Below are positions 54,820 through 64,000 of a stretch of 64,000 nt of DNA, piece by piece. Each line of letters starts with the position of its first letter. Position 1 is the stretch's first letter. The stretch comes from Diphasiastrum complanatum. Its lineage: Eukaryota; Streptophyta; Lycopodiopsida; Lycopodiales; Lycopodiaceae. The notes below the pieces were generated by a model. The model saw only the letters and a program-made list of their open reading frames with translations, was not told where the DNA came from and did no database searches. The stretch lies in assembly GCA_029204225.1 (NCBI GenBank), contig CM055106.1, forward strand, positions 11,638,539 to 11,702,538. The letters are read 5' to 3'. The translations under genes and the position numbers were made by a program.

Positions 54820-55747
54820 TCTGGGATTTGGTTTGCATAAGCCAGCCATGTAGCCATCTATAGCTCAAGAGGATCAACGTTCTGGAACAGGGAGTAGTCC
54901 TACCACTATCTACTAATTTAGAAAACAATCAAGAACAAGATTAACTACTGTAACAAAGATGAGAAACAAGAAACTAGATTCCTAGCAGCATTTTAACAGT
55001 CCAAGAATCAAGAAACACTCATTTCTTGATGCTTAGATTGCCCAAGAACAATCAAGAACTGGAATGTAAGAAAGTATGCAAGATCTACACCACAAACCAG
55101 CCTATTTAGTTTACTTGCATGCTGATTCCTACCTTATTCCACAAACAAGAAATGAATCCTAATCCACAACTAAGTAAGAAACAAGAAAACAAGATCCTAG
55201 TTAATCCACAATACAAGGAAATCAAGCACGCTCATAGAAACTTCACTCAAGAACATTGCCATGAACAAGGAGCCTAGCAATTATCAAGAACTCGTGGAGG
55301 ATCCTCTTTATTTGCTCAAGAGAACTTGACAATACATTCAAAGCTCCCTCACAAGAGAGGGGAGCCCTTAAATAAGCAAGAAGGCTGCCCATGTGGAGCC
55401 CAAGTGGCAATTTTACCAAATTAGAAATTACATGTGGAATTTGCCCTTTGACTAAAGGTCACCATCAAAAGGTGGCTCACTCTAACTAATTTAAGAGGGG
55501 TCTACATTTATTTACAAAGCCTAGGAAATATGACTAGCTCCTACATGGTCGTTCCTTCTCTGGGATACACCATGTAGGCTCACGTAGATATTTCACTGTC
55601 ATTCTAGCTAGCAATTTCTCGGCTCTCATGCTCGGCTCTCAGCTTCTTTTGCTCTCCTCCTTCTGAGACCTCCTCGGTCATGGGTGAGAGGTATTGTGTG
55701 TCTTCAGCTTGGCTCGACATTTGGGGATTCTCTGGAATCTGCTAACA
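54820..55747 (-). repeat. Candidate 5' LTR of the minus-strand gypsy element
   Basis: On the minus strand a segment starting TGTTAGCAGATTCC (55747) has a TATA-like TTATTTAAG near 55368-55376. It lies upstream of gag at the expected distance. The 3' end and primer-binding site are not clear, and no second LTR copy is seen, so this is tentative. Confidence 0.4.
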
Positions 55748-55749
55748 AT

Positions 55750-58200
55750 TACATAACTGATTTCATTTCCAGTAAACTCCTATGGTGAATTATATTCAGC
55801 CCAGATATAGGACAGAAATGGAAATGTTTTAAGCTTTTTCCTATAGTAATTAATTTTTTTAAACATTTACTAATGTCGTTACATCTTCTTTGTACCTTAG
55901 CTGAAATTGATTTTCAGGGAACTGAAAATTATAAGGAGGGAAGAAGAGTGGACATCAGAGGTAGTAAGTGTGATCAGAAAATGTATTTCGCAATTAGGAT
56001 TTTGGTAATCCCTGTAAATAATTGCTTAATACTGGTTATTAATTTCCTGGTTAGAATTCATTTAGTTGAATTCGTAACTGATATCGTTGTAACCATTGAG
56101 TTATCCGCAGTTTTGGATGTCAATTGTGATGTTTAGAAGTGGAATCTGATACGTGGATTACATCGGATTTGTTGTCCCTCGATTTGATGCATCAGTAGGG
56201 TTTCGAAGCTTGTCAATAACTAGAAAGGTTCAGAGTGTAATAGTGAACCATGTTAATTCTTCTGTCTAAGTCACATAATCAGATGTGGATTTTGGGTATC
56301 CATCTGATAGGCATGCCAGTCATCCAAGTAAAAGGATTCTCCAATGTTTGGGAACAAGAGATAATTTCCTATTGTGATTGTAGGACAACTAGATGATCAA
56401 TGGATCTCTAGGATATCAGATAAGGCAGTTAAGGGTCTTATGGAAGGAAAAGCTGATGGTATGGGACGTTAGTAATCTTGGAAAGGAAATTCTAGGACTA
56501 TAAAGATCTGATGATCAATGGTGTGTTTAGTACCTAGTCGCAATATGGGAAAGAAGAAAACCATTCGATCAAATGTGGGGTATTGTGGGAAATTTTGAGG
56601 TTTAATCTAGATCCCAATGTCGTATCTCATTATTTACAAAATCAGAGGCCCTCAAATCTATTTCTCGCTTTCTTAATTAATCCTTTACTTCTTAGTAATT
56701 TCTCGAATATAAGACATCAGACTAGTTTATATGAATTCTTTCCAGCATAAAGTTATTCTTCTGAAAGACTGTTATGTCATGTAAACTATTACTTGTGTGA
56801 ATAGCCTTAGAATTCAGATAAATTCTAAAGTAAAATGTTTCAATATTTTAAACCTAGAATATCTCTGTTGCGTAAATGATGGAATAGTAGTTTCTATCAT
56901 TCAGATTGAAAATATTTGAAGGAGAAGTCCTGTTTGTAATAAGGTGAATCCTTTAATGGAAGCACTTATTACTGACTTTTCTAGGATTTAGATATTTTCA
57001 TATATCATCTTTCCAGTTAACTTTTATGGAAATTTATAATTTCTTTAAAAGGAGGGGCGAAGTGGTGGGATAAAATTCTATTTGGGAATCTGTTGGTGGC
57101 ATAGTTTTTGGAAGAGAACCAGCTAGGGTATAGAAATGAGATTGGATCTGAAAGGAATTTCGGATAGTTTCAGATTAAGATGCCTAATTGGAACTTTTTG
57201 AATGAGAGAAATTCTCTAGGGATTGTGTGGACAATCTAGATCTAGAACAAGTTTTATATTTGAATCATTATCTATAAGTAGTACAGTAAAATGTCAAAAG
57301 TTACTAGTTCCATTTTGATTGGAATAAAAGTAAGTTCGATCAGAATTTAAGTATGAGAGTTCTGTATAGAAACAACCTAATCTTAGTTTTAGTACTAGTA
57401 CCAGAGAGGGGTTGTTTGAGTGGAAGAAATTACGCTATTAAAAGAAATTGGATTGGAAAACTACTGAGAGTGAATTTTATTTCGTCTCAGAGATTTTCCG
57501 GATATGTTATTTACTCATGAAAAATAGAAAAATATTTTGTAGCTGAGTTACAGGATCTCAGTGAGATATGTGAATAACATATGTGGGTTCTTGAGGAATC
57601 TGCCAGGTAAGAATGTGTTTATGTACTGGGACGTAGTGAGATTATTCTCATATGTGCACGATTAAATCTTGTATGAATCTATTGTGTAATCCTAGTTACT
57701 AAGGTTATCTGGTGCACTTAAGCTAGTCGGTGAACATGAACATATGATCAAGTATTGTTTTGACAGATACTTGCAGAGTTAATGGATCTTTCTATGGAAG
57801 ATTTATGAGTTAACTAATAAATGATCTGGATAAGGATCTAAATGTGGTGTTATACATGTATAATTGAATTCTTCACCTAGACAATTGAGATTTCTGAATC
57901 ATTGACAATTAACTCGAGTAGTTGATTACTCTAGGATGAAGTTAACTGGTAAAACGATCAGTGTGATGTGGAGTCACCGAAAACTGATGGTTTTTGAATT
58001 ATATTGCTTGTAAGATGCATGATTAGTGAATCATTTGGGTTCATCAGTTGAAATTATGTGCATTGGATATACATTATTCTTGGGATGGAGTATTTCTTAG
58101 TTAAGGAATAGACTCAGCTCATTAGTGATTGTATCCTAGAGAGCTCAAATGGATAACGAATCATAATGAATCCAAAAATAACAACTGGATAGAAGCAGTT
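55750..58200. other. Decayed sequence, probably plus-strand gypsy interior
   Basis: No frame or motif can be read with confidence. It is interpreted as the internal region of the element whose polypurine tract and LTR follow at 58202, on position alone. Confidence 0.3.
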
Positions 58201-58201
58201 T

Positions 58202-58710
58202 AAGGAGGGAAGAATGTTATGCCCATGACCGGTACATAGGATACAATATACTCCTAGTCTTGGATACACGGTACTCCAGTAAATCAAGCTGTTAGTTATG
58301 CCACGTCATACTGGATGTGACCCGAAAGCAACTAATATTCTTGTGAGGCCCAGAACACATTAAATGGAGTTTAGACAAGGTATGAGACAGTGTATGCATG
58401 TGTAGAGTTATCAATAGCAATTCTATGAATAGGTGGTCCATGCTTAGGACTCTATTCTAGGTGAATCTATGTATAGGAAACTTAGGGTTATGCATGGCTA
58501 TGTGCCCAAGTTGCTTTTGGCTCTATATATTGAGGCCAAACTCGCCCTACTCCTCATTGTAATCATTGATTCATTGCCAAGGGTTTCACTCTACATTCAT
58601 GCTTCTTATTCCTTGGCTTGGGGATGAAGCTTCTAGAGTTGATTGGTTGCTTCTACTTGGTTGCATGGTTGCTCCATAGTGTTTTTTCCATTGTGTATTG
58701 TCTTGTAAGC
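58202..58710 (+). repeat. Polypurine tract and 3' LTR of a gypsy element
   Basis: AAGGAGGGAAGAA (58202-58214) is a good polypurine tract followed directly by TGTTATGCCC, a typical LTR start. A TATA box (ctatatattg) lies at about 58522-58531. The LTR end is not certain; I place it near 58710 before the minus-strand gag relic. Confidence 0.55.
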
Positions 58711-58716
58711 AGGATC

Positions 58717-60050
58717 TTAGGGAGCTTCCCTTATACTGCCCTTCCCTTTGTCTTTATGGTGAGTAATCGCTTGCACATCAGTTAACGGTGGTTCCTCAAC
58801 CATAATTACCTGTACGGATGCTTGTTGCTCATGACCATTCATCTCGCAAAGATTCTGTTGTGGGTTCGGTATAGTGTTTTGGTCATTAAAATGATTATTC
58901 AAACATGGTGGGGGCAAACCACTCTCCAAATTTTCTACACACTATCAGTGATATAAAATGCAGTTGAAATACCGATGACCCCTCTGGCTACAAAAATTGC
59001 AGACATCTTCTGGTAAATCCGATCAGTAACACACTTGTCTTTGAAATGGCTATGGCGCCATCTGGTTCCCTTGCTGATACAGCATTAGGTATGGCTGCAT
59101 CTGTGGTGGCATCTGTTGAGGTTGCTAATATTGCCCCAGTGGATGTTGCAATTGGGGTTGCAGTTGCTGCTGATGTTGCGTCTGCACAGCAAAGGCCCCT
59201 GTGGTTCTCACGGCTTGTAGTCGTCGACATTCATTTGTCCAATGACTATACGCATTACAAATAGCACAACAATGTGTGCTATTGGGACACTCATTAAAAT
59301 ATTGTCCTTCTTGATTACAATGCGGTAAAACGGACATTCCCCTGCCGAAACTCCATAGTAACCACCTCCTTATTAGCCACCAGTGGTTGTTCACTAGCCT
59401 TCCTCTTTTTCTTATATTTATTTGATCATTTCATTTCATATGAAGAAACAAATCATCTCCCAAACTTGTAGAATTGGAAGAATCCGAACCTGTGTCTGAA
59501 TCTGAATCAGACGAATCATTACGCCGATGATTTTTACGATGTCGCCAATATTTCTTCCTGGTTTCCTCTTCCTCCAACTGCCTCGCAGCGTCCACAATTT
59601 GCTCCAGGCCTTGACCATGCAGAGATGTAGTTCCCCTTCGGAGAACCTTATGTAGCCCATGACGAAATTATTTGACGCGTTCAACGTCTGTGCGTGGCTC
59701 TGAAGTCTTTTGTCTAGCACTTTAAAGCATTGCACATAAGCCAACACATCCTTCTTCCGCTTCTGCTTGATGGCCTACAACTTATCGACAATTTCTTCAT
59801 CCTCGTGTTCTTTCTGATACCTCTTCAAAAAGGCCCTTCTCAACTCATCCCAACTCTGGAACTCTTGCAACCCATATTGTGAATACCACTATAGGGCATT
59901 CTCTTTCAAAGTGGTAAAAAATAACTCTAATTTACGAATATCTTTGGTTTCACAATTTTCCTGACAGACAGCCAGAAACTGGTGAATGTGCATGTCAAGA
60001 TCGTCATGCTTCTTGCCTTTAAAACACTGGAATATGGCCACCCAACCAAA
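58717..60050 (-). pseudogene. Ty3/gypsy gag relic
   Basis: On the minus strand 60045-59700 gives a retrotransposon gag core: DLDMHIHQFLAVCQENCETK, LELFFTTLKENAL, SWDELRRAFLKRYQKEHEDE and VLAYVQCFKVLDKRL, with two stops. Further on come two zinc knuckles. The first is degenerate (CNQEGQYFNEC) and the second intact (CAICNAYSHWTNEC). A Gln-rich and then acidic/basic tail continues to about 58717. It is a different gag family from the one at 53-54 kb. Confidence 0.75.
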
Positions 60051-60650
60051 AAGGTGTTAGGGGAGTGTTTGATCACCTAACTACTTGACACTAATTACGA
60101 CAACAGAACCAAAAAGGTATTAGGGGGGTGTTTGATCACCTAACTACCTGACACTAATTACAGCTAAACCATTAATACACTAAGGACATACTCTATCATC
60201 AACATGAACATCCATTGTAAATCAATCCAGTAACACAGTGACCTGACCCAAACCCATTCACGAAGTATTGTAAATCTACTTAACCTAGTTACATTCGACA
60301 TCATTACAATAACCTAACACACTGCCACAACTTAACCGAGAAGAATTATTATAGAACGCTGACCATACAACAATTACAATGAGATATATACAAAGGAACA
60401 GATAACAATGCTCAATCCACATTCCATACAATGATTTGATGTCAATTACAAGAGTTTACACTACTGAACAGCACACAGTGCCCACACATAGTTGCTCAAC
60501 AGGTCTTAGGCAAGGCAATAGGCTTCTTGCTGCTTGGAACCTGACATAGAAATTGTATGACTAGATATACAATAGCTCGGCTCTCACCCTTTGACGTCTG
60601 ATCATACTACTGTTGGACAACGTAAAATCAAGAGTCCCCACTTCGGCAAC
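60051..60650. other. Probable leader or LTR of the minus-strand gag element
   Basis: Non-coding. A 40-base phrase (ccaaaaaggtattagggggtgt-like) is duplicated at about 60046 and 60109. Confidence 0.35.
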
Positions 60651-61056
60651 AATTTATATCCTATTTAAACTCCTGCCAAGATACCGCAATTTGGTATCGC
60701 ACGACTCCACAACGACTGCAACTGGTCGGTTCAACTTCTCGTGAAAACCCCAATCGTCAATTCTGCGGTTGCTCATAGTCCGTTCAACTTCCCGTTGAAT
60801 ACAACTTATCATCAACCAATCTACCTATTCCAACTTCGCAATATCAATTATTCTAAAGTGACTTGTCCTAACCTATTTACCTAACCATGTAAATATATTT
60901 CCAATAAAACCATAATTTTACAAATCACACAATTACATTTGAGTAAATTCATATTTTACAATTGCTTCGAACCTCCCCTTGGAAACCAAGAAGCATATTT
61001 TACAATTGCAATGGCCCAAAGTGGCCTAACACATGTTTTACAATTATATTGCCGGG
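60651..61056 (-). repeat. LTR segment shared with the 7.7 kb LTR family
   Basis: On the minus strand the stretch from about 61010 to 60780 matches 7694-7860 on the plus strand, with the same succession of aattgtaaaat, ggttttattggaaat and tttacatggttaggtaaat. It diverges after gattggttgatgataag. Its outer part also matches 43113-43153. It precedes a gag relic on the same strand, so it is probably that element's 5' LTR. Confidence 0.6.
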
Positions 61057-61334
61057 TTTTGAGGAGGAGCGTGAAAAATTGGCAAAATCTAGCTTTGTTA
61101 TTTTGCAATTCTTGTTCATGAGAAAAACTCACACGTCTGGAGCATGTTTCTACTTGTGGATAATAGAAAAAAATATCTTAGTTATGTTGAGTTAGGAGTA
61201 CTCAAGTTTTTAGTAGAGATCTAGTCAAGTGTTTGATGTTGAGGCAAATAGGCAAGTACACATGGCAAGTTGTGATTAGGTTAAAAGTAGGTTGTGATGT
61301 AGCTCAAGCTAAGTTAAGCTTATTACATTTGTCA
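61057..61334. other. No feature recognised
   Basis: AT-rich, short frames only. Confidence 0.4.
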
Positions 61335-61438
61335 AGTTTAGATTTGGTGTGTGACATGTCTTCATGTGTTGGCCAAGTTAACCTTATTACATGTGTAAGT
61401 TTAGATTTGGTGTGTGACATCTCTTCATGTGTTAACAC
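61318..61438. repeat. 63-base tandem duplication
   Basis: The unit containing agtttagatttggtgtgtga starts at 61335 and 61398, with the flanking ttattaca and cttcatgtgtt shared. Confidence 0.75.
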
Positions 61439-61616
61439 GAGAGTTAATTACTCCACCAAAAAAGCCCATCTTTTACTAATGAAATAGGAATTTACTAATA
61501 CAACACTATATGCATGATGGCAGCCAATTTAAGATGAATGTGGATGGGTTCAGGTATATGCAAGCTTGAGCTACGTGTCACATTGTCATGTGACAGCGCA
61601 GGCCTTAAAAGTTAAA

Positions 61617-61874
61617 CTATGACAAGGGGAGCACGTTAAGGTGAGCAGGTAACTTGTGGGCTGTGTGAACAGGATCCGGAATGGCGTTCAACAGCAATGC
61701 CGCTTCAGAAATAGAGAGGTCAGCAGTCTGATCGATCACAGGAGCGCATTCAAAGCAGTGGCACGATCTCCATGTCTTGCAGCATGAAGACACCCCTTGA
61801 TTGGACGAATGGAATACAATTTGGCAGCCATGACACAGTGTGACGAAGACGGAATTGTCTTTCTTGATCAGCAT
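61617..61874 (-). other. Unidentified small cysteine-rich frame
   Basis: An 85-codon minus-strand frame starting at an ATG (61874) has a cysteine pattern CHGC, twelve residues, CC, then CHCFEC. This could bind zinc or form disulphides. The surrounding 61.6-62.45 kb is richer in G and C than its flanks. I do not recognise it. It might be a lineage-specific gene, an exon or a relic. Confidence 0.3.
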
Positions 61875-62500
61875 AGTGAGAAATGATCAGTCCGTTGAAG
61901 GAGCATTTGAGGCCAGCGATTCACCTTGCAGAAGGAAGCCACGATTTGCCTTCCAAAAAGCCTGCTGCTGCATCCGTGATAGTACAAGAACCGTGTAAAG
62001 TTGGGAGATCCCGTTCTGATTTAACAAACAAAAACAACTGCAGGCAGTCGTATGCTTTTGTACATGAGGCTTTATACAGTGGGAAACCTCTTGAAAAGTT
62101 GGCAGCCAGAAGAAACGACCGGTCTGTGCAACCGTGCAAGTTTGCAAATCTATGAAAAACATCTCTTCTCTGAGGTCCATCCAATTAAACACGGAGCTAC
62201 AAATCAAGCATGGAGATGGGTGGTGGGATCTAGCGTGGAAACCTCTGAAGCCCGACGATTGATCGCAGCGCGAAGCCTACATGAGTCTCAAAGGAGCTGT
62301 GTTGGTGAGGCAGCGTTGGCCGTTAGACCATGTTTGAGGCGGGCGAGCGTAATGGCAAGATATTCCAGAGGTAGCCTCATGATTGCATTGGAGACAGGAG
62401 GTTGAAAATTCCTGCCTTGCCTTACCATTCAGCCTGGCTCGGGGGAGGCTCTCATATAATGAGCACGGGCAGTTTGGGCCCGGGGCATCCTCAACCACAA
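61875..62500. other. GC-richer block with overlapping frames, unassigned
   Basis: Frames of 85-117 codons lie on both strands, and none has a known domain. Composition suggests former or present coding, but strand and gene cannot be decided. Confidence 0.3.
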
Positions 62501-63755
62501 GGTTTTTTTAACAAAAAATTGGATGCCCGAGCCTAAAGATTATCCCATAAGCATTTTTATGAGATTTATGAAAGAGATATATAGGCATGTATATAGGCCA
62601 AGCATTGTCATATCAAGCAAATAAAGGGCTTTCAACTTATATATAGTGTGACTATGTCTCATGACAATGATATAGTATTGGATCTATTGTCATGTGTGAT
62701 CTTGGGTCTCATAAAAAAGAGGTGGTCTTGCATATCTAAAGCATCACATTTTCTCTCTTCGATATCCTCAATCATGAACTTATGGGAAGTGACTAAAGCA
62801 TATTTTGTGTGACATGTCTAACTCAAGAATAAGTTGAATAATGTCATTCACTAGACCACACATTAGTCACATGAATGAACATTAAAATGAAAGAATGTTA
62901 AGATAATATATTATAATACATGTTGTTTCGACACTAAGAAACCATTGTTTGAATATTGAGCATGATGTTGCTAGTATTAAAAAAGTAGAAGATACTAACA
63001 TCGTGCAAATGTGCATGTATCATACATGTTGTACTTGAATGTGCTTGTCCAAAACTTCATGAGAACAATATCTACAAAATTATAGGAAACTTACCTTCGT
63101 AGATTTGGTAGTTTGGTGATGAGTGAATGTCAAATTGAAGAATTTGAATATGTACAATTTTAGAATGTCTATTGGAATAAATGATGTTATACCAATTATT
63201 GCCTTGCGATTATTAGCATATTTCAAACGTAGGCTTGGATTTTGTAATGAGATGTTTTATGATATTCTTAAGCTGACATAAATGTGTGACATATATAGCT
63301 TGAAAGCTGAAGAATGTTTCTTAATGTAATTTTGTGAGTGATGCTACTATAGATGATTACTTGAAATTTGACAAGAAAAATAGTACAAAACCACCCTAGT
63401 ATTGAAATCACTACATGCAAGTAGTGCCACCTAGTCTCTCAACACTCAGAGACCAAACTTCTTGTTCGAATAAAATGTTAAGAGAAGTAAATATAGCCAT
63501 TCAACAAATGCAAGATCTAGTCTCTCCACAATTGGAGACCAAAATTCCTATTTAAAGTGAGATATTAAAGTTTAAAAAGCCAAAATACTAAGACAATTGT
63601 CTTGAAGCGTAGTATTCCTATGTGGCTTGATGCATGGGCATAGAATATATTATTGGAAAGCTTGAAATGTTGCACATTTGGACCCTCTCCAAAGAGAAGT
63701 CTAAGTGGCATCTTGTCATCAAGTGATCACTAGCAAATCTATTCCTAGAAAAGTT
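62501..63755. other. AT-rich sequence, no gene recognised
   Basis: Nothing assignable. The part next to 63755 may be decayed copia pol. Confidence 0.4.
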
Positions 63756-63759
63756 TACA

Positions 63760-63960
63760 CATTTATTAATTCATTCCAAAAAGATAAAATAGATTTTTCC
63801 AACATTATGGCTTTCTTTACAATCATAGAAGTTCCTATTCTTCCTTTCAACAACTCCATTTTGTTGTGGACTCCTAGGGTATGAAAGTTTTCCCTTGATT
63901 CCATGTGTTTTGTGGACAAGTGCAATCAATTCCAATGTGAATACATTAAAGGGATGAAAA
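63760..63960 (-). pseudogene. Ty1/copia integrase relic
   Basis: On the minus strand the frame reads HGIKGKLSYPRSPQQNGVVE and then RKNRN. It contains the hallmark PQQNGVVERKNR of copia integrase around the catalytic Glu. Stops follow within about 30 codons. The element continues off the right edge. Confidence 0.7.
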
Positions 63961-64000
63961 ATTCTTTCTATATGCTAGAATCATCATCATTAGAGGAGTT

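Overview
This is a repeat-dense nuclear window from a land plant. The evidence is one split eukaryotic gene with a plant-type YIP4/YIPF6 protein, retrotransposon primer-binding sites matching plant initiator-Met and Asp tRNAs, a Ty3/gypsy chromovirus, Ty1/copia pol remnants, Helitron ends and very long (GA/CT)n and (TG)n microsatellites. The 22.7 kb transposon-filled intron suggests a large-genome lineage (fern, lycophyte or gymnosperm rather than a compact angiosperm). That is inference, and the species cannot be named from the sequence.

Layout. 1-3.2 kb: a gag-only retroelement remnant on the minus strand between two direct repeats. 4-8.7 kb: a (GA)n array, copia and gypsy pol relics, and a gypsy LTR with TATA box, poly(A) signal and an Asp-type primer-binding site. 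8.7-10 kb: its leader, which carries an array of CCTTCGCC-like motifs. 12.1-15.6 kb: two tail-to-tail non-autonomous Helitrons sharing 5' and 3' termini, the longer one full of microsatellites. 16.6 kb: a small inverted-repeat element.

17.6-41.3 kb: the only convincing host gene, a five-membrane-span YIP4/YIPF6 homologue on the minus strand (262 codons including 86 in the last exon, three coding exons, canonical splice sites). Its first intron holds a near-complete LINE (20.1-25.5 kb), 5'-truncated and 3'-truncated relatives (18.2, 33.7 and 35.9 kb), copia and hAT remnants, two LTR/primer-binding-site remnants, and a chromovirus inserted into a LINE. The chromovirus keeps a 661-codon RNase H-integrase-chromodomain frame but has lost the catalytic part of its reverse transcriptase.

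41.5-64 kb: non-genic sequence, a copia element (LTR, PBS, gag, mutated protease and integrase, no RT), two gypsy pol regions in tandem on the minus strand (a second RT relic beside a fuller gag-PR-RT-RH element), a plus-strand gypsy 3' end, another minus-strand gag relic with its LTR, a small unidentified cysteine-rich frame and a copia integrase relic at the right edge.

The most interesting patterns are the YIP4 giant intron, with an (AG)n microsatellite pressed against its 3' splice site; the repeated association of one LINE family with (CT)n tracts at both ends; the paired Helitrons; and the LINE ORF1/ORF2 arrangement separated by a single in-frame TAG. I found no CRISPR array, operon or bacterial-type system. 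Apart from YIP4, almost all coding signal is transposon-derived and broken.
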